Positions 32,262-41,260 of a DNA stretch of 45,410 bases are shown here, piece after piece. Position 1 is the stretch's first letter; each line of letters starts with the position of its first letter. The translations under genes and the position numbers were made by a program. The notes beneath the pieces are model-generated. The model worked only from the letters and a program-made list of their open reading frames with translations. It was not told the DNA's origin and did no database searches. Source of the DNA: an uncultured Granulosicoccaceae bacterium (GTDB lineage: Bacteria > Pseudomonadota > Gammaproteobacteria > Granulosicoccales > Granulosicoccaceae); assembly GCA_937920585.1 (NCBI GenBank), contig CAKZSB010000306.1, forward strand, positions 1-45,410. The letters run 5' to 3'.

Positions 32262-32788
32262 GATTTGCGATACCGCTTGTTGTATTCGTTCTGGTTGCCG
32301 GGTTTCTCTATCGCGGACTGGCACTTGATCCGCGTGAGGTTCCGTCGCCACTGATTGGCAAACCCGCGCCGGCATTTTCGCTGCCGACGCTTGCCAACCC
32401 CGATGAACAGTTCTCGCCGGATCAAATGAAAGGCAAGGTCTGGTTGCTCAACATCTGGGGCACCTGGTGTGCGTCGTGCCGGATTGAACATCCGCTGCTG
32501 GTTGAGTTGGCACGCCGCGAACAGGTTGATATTGTGGGTCTGAACTACAAGGACGACACCGCGCAGGCGAAAGTGTGGCTGCGGGATCTCGGCGACCCCT
32601 ATGTCATTACGGCAGTGGACGAATCGGGCCGGATCGGTATCGATTGGGGGTTCTATGGTGCGCCGGAGACGTTTGTTGTCGATGCGGATGGCGTGGTGCG
32701 GCACAAGCACGTGGGGCCCGTGACTCCGCAGGCCTTGCAAGAGACTATCCTGCCGCTGGTTGCCAAACTCCAGGGGCGGCAGTCATGA
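32258..32788 (+). CDS. ccmG: Thiol:disulfide oxidoreductase CcmG (DsbE)
   Basis: The 176-residue thioredoxin-fold protein is anchored by one N-terminal helix. The active site is Cys71-Ala-Ser-Cys74 in IWGTWCASCRIEHP, a small variation on the common WCPTC. The GVE-like family segment is seen as DWGFYGAPETFVVD, with the cis-proline. It reduces the apocytochrome CXXCH disulfide, with CcmH. The GTG start overlaps the ccmF stop, and ccmH starts in an ATGA overlap. Confidence 0.95.
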   Translation: MRFAIPLVVFVLVAGFLYRGLALDPREVPSPLIGKPAPAFSLPTLANPDEQFSPDQMKGKVWLLNIWGTWCASCRIEHPLLVELARREQVDIVGLNYKDDTAQAKVWLRDLGDPYVITAVDESGRIGIDWGFYGAPETFVVDADGVVRHKHVGPVTPQALQETILPLVAKLQGRQS

Positions 32789-33264
32789 GTTCGCGATTGC
32801 TCGCCAGTGCGTTAGCGTGCCTGCTGCTGCTTCCGTGGAGTGCACGTGGCTTTGATCAACATGAATTCCCCACTGTCGAGCAGGAGAGTCTGTTTCGCGA
32901 GCTGGCGGCCGAACTGAGATGCCTGGTGTGCCAGAATCAGAACATCGCCGATTCCAATGCCGAGCTCGCGCAGGATCTGCGTCGCGAGATTTCGCAGATG
33001 ATTCGCAGCGGTGACAACAAAGACCAGATTATCGAGTTCATGGTCGCGCGCTACGGCGAGTTCGTGCTTTACAAACCTCGGCTCAGCGCCAGCACGATCG
33101 CGCTTTGGGCGGGCCCGCTGGCATTCTTTGCCCTCGGTCTTTGGGGTCTGGTGCGGATTGTCCGCAGCGGAACGCAGAAGCCTGCTGCGATCGACGATGA
33201 AGCGCTTGAACGCGCCCGCAAGCTGCTCGATGACAGCTCCTCACAATCCAATCAAAACGGATAA
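32785..33264 (+). CDS. ccmH: Cytochrome c maturation protein CcmH
   Basis: From the ATG at 32785 the product is 159 residues with a signal sequence, a three-helix domain carrying the redox pair in LRCLVCQNQ (Cys46, Cys49), a membrane helix (about 108-128) and a short tail. It holds reduced apocytochrome for the ligase. It is the short form without the TPR domain, which is encoded separately by the next gene, as in Pseudomonas and unlike the fused E. coli protein. Confidence 0.95.
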   Translation: MSSRLLASALACLLLLPWSARGFDQHEFPTVEQESLFRELAAELRCLVCQNQNIADSNAELAQDLRREISQMIRSGDNKDQIIEFMVARYGEFVLYKPRLSASTIALWAGPLAFFALGLWGLVRIVRSGTQKPAAIDDEALERARKLLDDSSSQSNQNG

Positions 33265-33267
33265 GCC

Positions 33268-34509
33268 TTGTTAGTCTTTTTCTTGTTGGCCGCGGTACTG
33301 GTCATTGCGGTGCTTGCGTTCATGCTCCCCGCCATGGTGCGCAATCGAGCGGCGTCGGCCCCCGATCGCAATGAAATCAATCTCGCAATCGTCAAAGAGC
33401 AGCTGGCCGAAGTTGAAAATCGGCTGCAGCGTGGTGAAATCGGCGATCAGGAGTGGCGCGACGAGCGCCTGCGTCTGGAGCGGGATCTGGCCATAGCGCT
33501 GCAACATGAGGGCTCGTCCAGCGACCGGGGGCAATGGCTGATCTGGCCCTTGGCAGCGAGCGTTCCGATCGCCGCTGGCGCGATCTACATAGCGTTGGGC
33601 ACACCGGTGGCAATCCAGTTGCCGATGCAATCGCCGATGCAGTCGCCGCATCCGGTTGTCAATAACACCCCGCAGCAGGAACAGGCCCCGGATATGCGCG
33701 TGGTCATTGAGCGTATCCAGGAGCGCGTGGCGCAGCAGCCGGAAGATGCCGAAGCCTGGTTCATGCTCGGGCGCGCTTACATGAATACAGGCGAATTCGA
33801 TAATGCTTCGCAGGCGATACGCCGCTCACTGGAACTGGATCCGGACAACGTCGATGTGATGGTGCGTCTGGCCGATGCGCTGGCGATGTCTCGTAACGGG
33901 CAGATGCTGGGCGAGCCAACTGAATTGCTCGAGCGCGCACTGAAAGTTGCGCCTCGGCATCCGCAGGCCTTGTGGCTGTTGGGCCTGGCCCAGCGAGAGC
34001 AGGGAGCGCTGAACGACGCCATCGCCAGCTGGGAGACGCTGCTGACGTTGCTCGAATCCGATCCAGCCTCGCAGCAGGATGTTCGACAGCTCATCGCAAG
34101 GGCCCGGGCGGAGTTGCAAGGCTCGGCGGCCACAGATACTGCAGCATCTGGCGCGGAGCCTGCGGGGACATCGCTTACGGTGTCTGTCGAGTCGGGGATC
34201 GATCTCAATGAAATAGATCCTGGCACCACGGTGTTTGTATACGCCCGTGCGATGCAGGGTCCACCGATGCCGCTCGCGGTAGTGCGGCGGACAGTGGCGG
34301 ATCTGCCCTTCACGGTAACCCTGACCGAAGGCGATGCGATGGTCGCCGGGATGGGGCTGGGAACGGTCGATCAGCTTATCGTTGGTGCGCGGATTGCGCG
34401 CTCCGGGCAGGCGATCGCGAAAACCGGCGATGTCATGGGCGAAGTGCAGGGCATCGATCACCGCGATGGCAGGCAGGTGAGTATTTCAATTTCTGATATC
34501 GTTCCGTAG
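33268..34509 (+). CDS. ccmI: Apocytochrome c chaperone CcmI (TPR)
   Basis: The 413-residue protein begins with TTG three bases after ccmH. It has two N-terminal helices (1-22 and about 90-108) joined by a cytoplasmic coiled-coil-like loop (LAEVENRLQRGEIGDQEW), then periplasmic TPR repeats (about 145-280, with AWFMLGRAYMNTGEFDNA). The C-terminal beta-rich CcmI domain covers about 300-413. CcmI binds the C-terminus of apocytochrome c. It ends the ccm operon. Confidence 0.92.
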   Translation: MLVFFLLAAVLVIAVLAFMLPAMVRNRAASAPDRNEINLAIVKEQLAEVENRLQRGEIGDQEWRDERLRLERDLAIALQHEGSSSDRGQWLIWPLAASVPIAAGAIYIALGTPVAIQLPMQSPMQSPHPVVNNTPQQEQAPDMRVVIERIQERVAQQPEDAEAWFMLGRAYMNTGEFDNASQAIRRSLELDPDNVDVMVRLADALAMSRNGQMLGEPTELLERALKVAPRHPQALWLLGLAQREQGALNDAIASWETLLTLLESDPASQQDVRQLIARARAELQGSAATDTAASGAEPAGTSLTVSVESGIDLNEIDPGTTVFVYARAMQGPPMPLAVVRRTVADLPFTVTLTEGDAMVAGMGLGTVDQLIVGARIARSGQAIAKTGDVMGEVQGIDHRDGRQVSISISDIVP

Positions 34510-34634
34510 ATTTCTATCTCGAACAAACGTTCGGCGGGCGGCGTCCGGAGTAACTTGCCGACCACTCACCAATAGCTGGCGATGACGCTTCGAATTGCCA
34601 GCATGAAAGCGAGCTGTGGCGCAAGAAATGCACA

Positions 34635-36008
34635 ATGGGGCTTGCTTACGCCCCCGTGCCATTTCCTTTGACCTTAGCGAAAAACATTTCCAGCAGTGCC
34701 TTGCTGCGCGTGCCGGCGCTGTTACTGCGCCTGCTGCTGTGCGCGGCTGTGCTTGCGACTGCCGGCGCCTCTGATGCGCCGTTGCCGCACTGTTCGGGTG
34801 TCGTGAACGCGGTTGTGTTTGAAGGCAACAAAGTAACCCGCGACAGCACGCTGCGGCAGTTTATCAGCCTGCAGCAAGGCGAGGCCTGCAGCCCGGAAAA
34901 GCTCAGTGCCAGCCGCCAGGGGATTATGAATTCCGGCCTGTTTCGAACCGTGAACGCGCGTTTCGACGACACCGAAGGTGTGGCTGTTTTCACCGTTCGC
35001 GAGCGTCACTACAGTTTGCCAATACCCCGCTTTGACCGTACCTCGGATGGTGAGCTGCGCGTTGGCGGACAACTGCGCATGGACAATGTTTTCGGCCTCA
35101 ACCATCGATTCAAAATTACTGCCCGACGCGAAGCTGCCGACGACGGGCGAGGAAACGCTGGCAACCGTATAACCACCAGCTACCAGATTCCACGCCTGCT
35201 CAATTCTGACTTCGGCTTCCAGGTAGCCTTGTCGGCAGTCGACAAAACCGAGTCGCTGATTACCGATGGTATGGAGACCGGTCTGGTCCAGAAGCGGCAG
35301 GGTTTTGTCGGCTTTGATCTGACGCGTTTTTTTTCGCGCAGCAGCTCCCTGGCAGGCTGGCGGACACGCCTGGGACTTGGTCTGCTCGCACGTGACTATG
35401 ACTTGCGCGCTGGCGAAATCGGCTCGCTGGTTTCCGGCGAAGTGGTGCAACTGCAATTCGCCGCGGAGTACCGCGATGTGCAAGAGGGCGAGTTCAGGCG
35501 TGTTGGCCGCCAGTTCGGAATAGCGCTAAGTGGATCGCACGACGAGCTCCTCAGTGATTACTCCTTTGCGCGACTCGACGCCTACTATCAGGCCTATATT
35601 CCGTTACCCGGGGAGAATTATCAGAACATCAATCTGCGTGTGAAAATTGGTGCAGCCGATCGCGGGCCGTTTGGCGAGCAGAGCTATTCGCTCGGTGGCA
35701 GTGACACGACCCGGGGGTTTTCAGCGGGTACGCAGGTCGGGCAGAAGATGTTGCTGCTCAATGCGGAGTATTTGCGTGCATTCGAAACCCTGCCGACACT
35801 GCGCTGGAGCGTGTTCATGGATATGGGGGTGATCAAAGGCGATGAATCTTTCAAACTCGGCGATGTAAAAACAGGTCTTGGTGCCGGCATACGCTGGAAG
35901 ATACGTTCGTTTGTAAACACCGATCTGCGGCTTGACGTCGCCTGGGGCCTGGGTGAGAAAGGCGACAGTGGTGCGCAGTACTACTTCGGCACCAATGTTG
36001 TGTTTTAA
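34635..36008 (+). CDS. Short Omp85-family outer-membrane protein with one POTRA domain
   Basis: The 457-residue protein has a long basic N-terminus before a signal peptide (hydrophobic core about 24-44). One POTRA-like domain (about 52-128, VNAVVFEGNKVTRDSTLRQF) is followed by a beta-barrel (about 130-457). The Omp85 loop-6 motif appears as GGSDTTRGFSAGT, and the protein ends in aromatic GTNVVF, the usual barrel signal. BamA has five POTRA domains and TamA three, so this is neither. Such reduced members are little studied; assembly or lipid transfer at the outer membrane is possible. It stands alone downstream of ccmI after 125 bases. Confidence 0.85.
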   Translation: MGLAYAPVPFPLTLAKNISSSALLRVPALLLRLLLCAAVLATAGASDAPLPHCSGVVNAVVFEGNKVTRDSTLRQFISLQQGEACSPEKLSASRQGIMNSGLFRTVNARFDDTEGVAVFTVRERHYSLPIPRFDRTSDGELRVGGQLRMDNVFGLNHRFKITARREAADDGRGNAGNRITTSYQIPRLLNSDFGFQVALSAVDKTESLITDGMETGLVQKRQGFVGFDLTRFFSRSSSLAGWRTRLGLGLLARDYDLRAGEIGSLVSGEVVQLQFAAEYRDVQEGEFRRVGRQFGIALSGSHDELLSDYSFARLDAYYQAYIPLPGENYQNINLRVKIGAADRGPFGEQSYSLGGSDTTRGFSAGTQVGQKMLLLNAEYLRAFETLPTLRWSVFMDMGVIKGDESFKLGDVKTGLGAGIRWKIRSFVNTDLRLDVAWGLGEKGDSGAQYYFGTNVVF

Positions 36009-36177
36009 CGCCATCCATTGATCACCGCATGAAGCGATTTTGCTGTCGGCCATTTCAACCCTGGCGGTCTTATTGTTGGTAGAATGTTCAAAGCTGGTAT
36101 TTGCCGGTATGCTGCCGAGCGTCCCCCCTGTCAATTCAAGCTGACTTCGCGGTCTGAACCCCGGACAGCAGAGAGCC

Positions 36178-38148
36178 ATGAACAAAACTGCCCCTGAACT
36201 CCGACACTGGCGATTCTCGCGCGATGGTGATGACATCGCGTGGCTTACGATTGACTGCGAAGGGGAGTCCACCAACACACTGGGCGAGGCGGTTATCACC
36301 GAGTTGCGCGATGTGCTGGTAACGCTCGAGGCATCGTTGCCACGCGGGCTGGTTATCATGTCTGGCAAGGCCAGTGGATTCATCGCCGGCGCAGATATTC
36401 GCGAATTCGAGCGCTATACCGATGCTCAGGTGGTCAGTGAGCGCATCCGCGAGGGGCATCAGGTATTCGCGCAACTGGAGCGTCTCGAGTGCCCGACGAT
36501 TGCCGCGGTATCCGGGTTTTGCCTGGGTGGCGGCTATGAACTGGCGCTTTGCTGCGATTACATCATCGCGCACGATATGCCCGATACCCGCATCGGTCTG
36601 CCGGAAGTAAAGCTCGGTATTTTCCCGGGTCTGGGCGGCACGGTGCGACTGCCAGAACGGATCGGCGGATTAAAAGCGCTGGAAGCGATGTTGACGGGCC
36701 GTCTCTACCGCGCCGGGCAGGCACGTGCGCGCGGCATGATCGACGAACTCGTCGGCCGCCACGGCACACTTCGCTGGAGTGCCAGGCGCGCCGTGATGCA
36801 AAAACGCACCGCTCGAAAGCCATCGATAACGGCGCGGCTTGGCAACACCGTGCCGGCTCGCCAGCTACTCGCGCAGGTGATGCGCAAGCAAACTTCAGCC
36901 AAGGCCAACCCCGAACACTACCCGGCGCCATTTAAACTCATCGAAAACTGGCGCGTGCACGGTGGCGATCGCAAAGCGCTGTTCGAAGCCGAGGCGGTCG
37001 CGGTAGGCCAGCTGATGGTCAGTCCGCAGGCAGCCGGATTGCGTCGGGTTTTCAACCTGATGGAACAGCTTAAGGGGCTTGGCAAACAGGCTGATTTCAA
37101 ATGCCGCCGGGTGCACGTGATAGGTGCGGGTGTCATGGGCGGCGATATCGCCGCCTGGTGTGCCTCGCAGGGCATGGAGGTGACGCTGCAGGATCGCGAG
37201 ATGAAATACATAGAGCCTGCGATAAAACGCGCGCGCAAACTTTTTTCACGCCGCGCGCGAACCCGTCCCGCAATGGATGCAGTGATGGCTCGTTTTACGC
37301 CGGATGTCGACGGCCAGGGCGTGGCGCGTGCCGATGTCGTGATCGAGGCGATTTTTGAGAATGTCGAGGCCAAGCAGGCGTTGTTTAGTCGTATCGAGCC
37401 GATGATGCGGCCTGATGCCGTGCTGGCCACCAATACTTCGGCCATCCCGCTCGAGACACTCGCCACCGTATTGCAGCGGCCCGATCGCTTGATCGGTCTG
37501 CACTTTTTCAATCCGGTCGCCAAAATGCCGTTGGTCGAAGTGGTCCATGGCGAGGGCACCGATAAAGAAATGGTCGAAAGAGGCAATGCGTTTTGCGGGC
37601 AGATAAATCGATTTCCGCTGCCCGTGCGCAGCAGCCCGGGATTTCTGGTCAATCGCGTGCTGGCGCCCTACATGAACGAGGCCATGGAGATGGTGATCGA
37701 GGGCGTCGACAAGGAAATTGTCGATGCCGCAGCGCTGCATTTTGGCATGCCGATGGGACCTATCGAACTCGTTGATACGGTCGGACTCGATGTCGGGTTG
37801 AGTGTTGCGCGCAACCTCGGCGCCGGATCCGATCACCCGGTGGTGGGCATGCTCGAAAAATTCGTCGAGCGCGGCGATCTGGGCAAGAAGACCGGTGCGG
37901 GCTTCTACAAATGGAGCAAAGGCAAACCAGTTCGGCAGGACCCTCAATCCGATCCTGACATCGAGCGCCGCGCGCGTCGATTGCTGAAACCTTTTCTGGA
38001 TGAGTGTCGAGCCTGTAGTCGCGATGGCATTGTCGACAACGACGACCTGCTCGACGCCGGTATTATTTTCGGCACCGGTTTCGCGCCTTTCAAAGGCGGG
38101 CCCATGCACTATCTGGCCAGTCACAACAGCAGTGGAGCGGCATCATGA
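36178..38148 (+). CDS. Bifunctional enoyl-CoA hydratase/3-hydroxyacyl-CoA dehydrogenase (FadB/FadJ type)
   Basis: The 656-residue beta-oxidation enzyme has an N-terminal crotonase domain (1-200) with oxyanion-hole GFIAGADIREF and the two catalytic glutamates Glu121 (GGGYELAL) and Glu143 (GLPEVKLGIFPG). A dehydrogenase domain follows, with the NAD loop VIGAGVMGGD (314-323), His442 in HFFNPV and a C-terminal helical domain ending GAGFYKWSKGK. It is about 70 residues shorter than E. coli FadB. It hydrates enoyl-CoA and oxidises the 3-hydroxy product. AGCAGAGAGCC precedes the ATG. It overlaps the thiolase gene by four bases. Confidence 0.92.
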   Translation: MNKTAPELRHWRFSRDGDDIAWLTIDCEGESTNTLGEAVITELRDVLVTLEASLPRGLVIMSGKASGFIAGADIREFERYTDAQVVSERIREGHQVFAQLERLECPTIAAVSGFCLGGGYELALCCDYIIAHDMPDTRIGLPEVKLGIFPGLGGTVRLPERIGGLKALEAMLTGRLYRAGQARARGMIDELVGRHGTLRWSARRAVMQKRTARKPSITARLGNTVPARQLLAQVMRKQTSAKANPEHYPAPFKLIENWRVHGGDRKALFEAEAVAVGQLMVSPQAAGLRRVFNLMEQLKGLGKQADFKCRRVHVIGAGVMGGDIAAWCASQGMEVTLQDREMKYIEPAIKRARKLFSRRARTRPAMDAVMARFTPDVDGQGVARADVVIEAIFENVEAKQALFSRIEPMMRPDAVLATNTSAIPLETLATVLQRPDRLIGLHFFNPVAKMPLVEVVHGEGTDKEMVERGNAFCGQINRFPLPVRSSPGFLVNRVLAPYMNEAMEMVIEGVDKEIVDAAALHFGMPMGPIELVDTVGLDVGLSVARNLGAGSDHPVVGMLEKFVERGDLGKKTGAGFYKWSKGKPVRQDPQSDPDIERRARRLLKPFLDECRACSRDGIVDNDDLLDAGIIFGTGFAPFKGGPMHYLASHNSSGAAS

Positions 38149-39419
38149 GCCTCAAGCCGGTGGCAATCGTTGGCGGAACGCGCATTCCGTTTTGTCGTTC
38201 CAATACAGCCTATTCGAATCTGTCGAATCTGGACATGCTGTCGACTACGCTGAACGGACTGACGGAGAAATACTCGCTGCAGGGTGAGAAAATCGACGAG
38301 GTCAATGCCGGCGCCGTCATCACCCATTCGCGTGACTGGAATCTGGCCCGCGAAGCAGTGCTGAGCACCGGTCTGTCGCCGTTGACGCCGGCGCTGACCA
38401 TGCAGCAGGCGTGTGGAACCAGTTTGCAGGCCGTTATGATCGCGGCTGCGAAAATCGCCAGCGGTCAGATCGACAGCGCGATTGCAGCTGGGAGTGACAC
38501 CACCAGCGATGCGCCGATTGTTTTTGGCCGACGGTTTGCCCAGCGCCTGGTCAAACTGGGACGCGCGCGATCGATGGCTGATCGGTTCGGTGTGTTCAAG
38601 GGGTTTCGGCCACGAGAACTAAAACCCGTGCCGCCGTCAGTCGATGAGCCGCGCACATTGTTATCGATGGGTGGTCATTGCGAATTGATGGCCCAGCAGT
38701 GGGAGATTTCCCGCGAGGCGCAGGACGAACTGGCGCTTTCGAGCCACCTGAAGGCCGCTGCGGCCTACGACGACGGATTTTTTGATCCACTCATAACGCC
38801 TTGTGAAGGCGTGGTGCGCGACAACAACATTCGCGCCGACAGCAGCGCTGAAAAGCTGGCCGAACTGCGGCTTGCCTATGAGCGAAAATCCGGTCGCGGC
38901 ACACTGACGGCAGGCAACAGCACGCCGTTGACCGACGGCGCCTCCGGCGTGTTGCTGGCGACAGAAGAGTGGGCGCGCGAGCGCGATTTACCAGTTTTGG
39001 CGTACCTTACCCACAGTCGCACCGCGGCTGTCGATTACGTGGGTGGCGAGGGTCTGCTGATGGCCCCGGCAGTCGCGGTGAGTGAAATGCTCAGCAGTGC
39101 TGGCATGCAGTTACAGGACTTTGATTTTTACGAAATTCACGAGGCTTTTGCCGCACAACTTCTCTGTACCCTGGCGGCCTGGGAATCGGACGAATACTGC
39201 GCGGAACGGCTCGGCCGTGACTCTGCACTGGGCAGTATCGATCGCGCGCGACTGAACGTGAAGGGCAGTAGCCTGGCAGTTGGTCATCCGTTTGCGGCGA
39301 CGGGCACACGAATCGTCGCGACGCTTGCCGAAATACTCAATCAGAACAGCGGTGGGCGCGGGCTGATTTCGATCTGCACGGCCGGTGGCATGGGTGTCTC
39401 GGCAATTCTGGAGCGCTAG
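38145..39419 (+). CDS. Acetyl-CoA C-acyltransferase (FadI-type thiolase)
   Basis: The 424-residue thiolase cleaves 3-ketoacyl-CoA. Catalytic residues are Cys90 in QQACGTSLQ, His332 in YEIHEAFAAQ, His381 in VGHPFAATG and Cys411 in CTAGGMGVSAI. The length and the insert around FKGFRPRELKPVPPSVDEP match FadI rather than the shorter FadA. It is translationally coupled to the upstream hydratase/dehydrogenase by an ATGA overlap, which forms a two-gene beta-oxidation complex operon. Confidence 0.93.
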   Translation: MSLKPVAIVGGTRIPFCRSNTAYSNLSNLDMLSTTLNGLTEKYSLQGEKIDEVNAGAVITHSRDWNLAREAVLSTGLSPLTPALTMQQACGTSLQAVMIAAAKIASGQIDSAIAAGSDTTSDAPIVFGRRFAQRLVKLGRARSMADRFGVFKGFRPRELKPVPPSVDEPRTLLSMGGHCELMAQQWEISREAQDELALSSHLKAAAAYDDGFFDPLITPCEGVVRDNNIRADSSAEKLAELRLAYERKSGRGTLTAGNSTPLTDGASGVLLATEEWARERDLPVLAYLTHSRTAAVDYVGGEGLLMAPAVAVSEMLSSAGMQLQDFDFYEIHEAFAAQLLCTLAAWESDEYCAERLGRDSALGSIDRARLNVKGSSLAVGHPFAATGTRIVATLAEILNQNSGGRGLISICTAGGMGVSAILER

Positions 39420-39423
39420 TGCT

Positions 39424-39451
39424 TTGACAATATTAAAAGTTGGGATATAGC
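39424..39451 (+). promoter_or_regulatory. Candidate sigma-70 promoter
   Basis: A perfect TTGACA (39424-39429) is followed after 16 bases by TATAGC (39446-39451). It lies just after the thiolase stop and would drive the SIMPL gene and perhaps etfBA. The rest of the 243-base gap to 39662 shows no convincing gene or terminator. Confidence 0.5.
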
Positions 39452-39662
39452 GAGTGGATAAGTGGTTAGCGCAAGGCGCGCGATTGAGGGATAGTTCTTC
39501 TATTGTGAGTGAGCGCAACGCCGCGATGGCCGTTTATACGCTCGCCCGCAGGGGATGGCTTTTGATGTGCCGCACTCCAGGCGTGATAGCTGAACTGGGC
39601 CGTAACCGGCACATCAAAGGCCATACTGTATTCCATTTTTTAGTGTTGTCAGAGCGCTAGGC

Positions 39663-40328
39663 TTGTCGCACAGCCTGGTGCTCGCCTGTCATTTGCTGGC
39701 TGTGCTGATGTGGCCTGTCGTTGGTCAATCGCAAGCCAGTTTCGATCAGTACTCGCTGCAGGGGCAGGCGAGCGCGCGGATCGGCAATGACTATCTGCAG
39801 GTCACGATGGTAGCCGAGCGGCACAGTGATGCTGCGGCAGATCAAATAGACGCCGATATGGACTGGGCGCGAGCGCAGCTCGATCAATTCCCCACGCTGG
39901 AATACAAAACGGAAAATTACAGTACCTGGCCGGTCTATCGCAAAGATCGAATCAGCGGCTGGCGCTCGAGCCAGAATCTGGTTTTCGGCGGCTTGGATAT
40001 TGCCCTCGTTCGGCGCGCAATCGAGTCGCTGGAGCAGCGTCTGCAACTGCGAAACCTGCAATTTCGGCCCAGTGCGCAGTCGCGCCGCGCGTTGGAGGGT
40101 GAGTTGATCAGCCGGGCTCTTGAAAACTTCAGGCATCGTGCGCAGATCGTTCAGCTCAGCATGGGCGCCGCTGACTACCGGGTAATACACATGAATATCG
40201 ACAGCGGCGATCACCGCGCCGCGGCACTTGATGCCGAGGGGGCAAAGGCTGGCACAGCGGCGGGCAAAACCGATGGCCAATCGCAATTAACCGTGAGCGT
40301 CAGCGGTCAGATACAATTGCAGCCTTGA
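39663..40328 (+). CDS. SIMPL (DUF541) domain protein, exported
   Basis: The 221-residue protein has a signal peptide (LVLACHLLAVLMWPVVG, cleavage near SQA, about residue 25). A SIMPL/DUF541-like domain follows: the first strand YSLQGQASARI, a helix of DAAADQIDADMDWARAQL, then TENYSTWPVYRKDRISGW with SSQNLVF, and the late helix RRALEGELISRALENFRHRAQIV. These features match periplasmic BP26/OMP28-like proteins, whose function is poorly defined. The start is TTG with no strong ribosome site, so its exact start is unsure. It has its own candidate promoter and lies between the thiolase and etfB genes. Confidence 0.8.
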   Translation: MSHSLVLACHLLAVLMWPVVGQSQASFDQYSLQGQASARIGNDYLQVTMVAERHSDAAADQIDADMDWARAQLDQFPTLEYKTENYSTWPVYRKDRISGWRSSQNLVFGGLDIALVRRAIESLEQRLQLRNLQFRPSAQSRRALEGELISRALENFRHRAQIVQLSMGAADYRVIHMNIDSGDHRAAALDAEGAKAGTAAGKTDGQSQLTVSVSGQIQLQP

Positions 40329-40502
40329 TGCCCGGCTTGATGCCGGACAGTTTTTTACTCGCTGCCGTCGGTGATGTCGTCGTCTGGCACGCATCTGGTG
40401 TCGTTGGAGCAACGACGCAAAAAATCTGCTGTAACTATGCTCCGTGGCTCTACACAATGATCCCGGAACTGGGCTGGGAATATCACTTAAGGTGTCTGTC
40501 TA

Positions 40503-41252
40503 ATGAAAATACTGGTGGCGGTAAAGCGGGTCCTCGATTACAACGTCAAAGCGAGGGTCAATTCCGAGGGAACCGGCATCGATCTGGCGAACGTCAAGAT
40601 GTCGATGAACCCGTTTGATGAAATCGCGGTGGAAGAGGCGTTGCGGATCAAAGAGGCGGGCAAAGCCGATGAGGTGATCGCAGTTTCAATGGGCGTCAGC
40701 CAGTCTCAGGAAACTATCCGCACGGCATTGGCGATGGGCGCTGATCGCGGCATTCTGGTGGAAACCGATGCCGAACTGCAGCCGTTGGCAGTGGCCAAAC
40801 TGCTGGCAGCGATTGCCGCCAGAGAGGAACCGGGCCTTGTGATAGTGGGCAAGCAGGCGATCGATGACGACAGCAACCAAACCGGACAAATGTTTGCCGC
40901 ACTGATGGACTGGCCGCAGGCGACGTTTGCATCCAGCGTGGAAATTGACGGCGAGCAGATGAAAATATCTCGCGAAGTCGACGGCGGCATGGAGTCACTA
41001 TCCATGAGTCTGCCGGCATTGATCACCACTGATCTGCGACTCAACGAGCCGCGCTACGCCAAGTTGCCGAATATCATGAAGGCCAAGAAAAAGCCTCTCG
41101 ATGTCATGTCACCCGAAGATCTCGAGGTCGACATCTCCTCGCGTCTCAAGACGCTGAAGGTCGAAGAGCCGGAGCAGCGCAAGGCCGGCGAAATTGTGGG
41201 CAGCGTCGCCGAGTTGGTCGACAAACTGAAAAACGAAGCCAAGGTGATATAG
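40503..41252 (+). CDS. etfB: Electron transfer flavoprotein subunit beta
   Basis: The 249-residue subunit binds AMP and pairs with EtfA to accept electrons from acyl-CoA dehydrogenases. The start [20 protein letters not shown] is characteristic, as are [34 protein letters not shown] and the recognition-loop segment [26 protein letters not shown] precedes the ATG. etfA follows after eight bases. Confidence 0.96.
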   Translation: MKILVAVKRVLDYNVKARVNSEGTGIDLANVKMSMNPFDEIAVEEALRIKEAGKADEVIAVSMGVSQSQETIRTALAMGADRGILVETDAELQPLAVAKLLAAIAAREEPGLVIVGKQAIDDDSNQTGQMFAALMDWPQATFASSVEIDGEQMKISREVDGGMESLSMSLPALITTDLRLNEPRYAKLPNIMKAKKKPLDVMSPEDLEVDISSRLKTLKVEEPEQRKAGEIVGSVAELVDKLKNEAKVI

Positions 41253-41260
41253 GGGCGATC

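Noticed and set aside
39454-39660. A 68-codon plus-strand frame between the thiolase and SIMPL genes
   Set aside because: It begins almost at the predicted transcription start, has no ribosome site and its product has no recognisable features.
40325-40618. A 97-codon plus-strand frame overlapping the start of etfB
   Set aside because: Over a third of it is in the wrong frame of etfB, and no ribosome site or family feature is seen.
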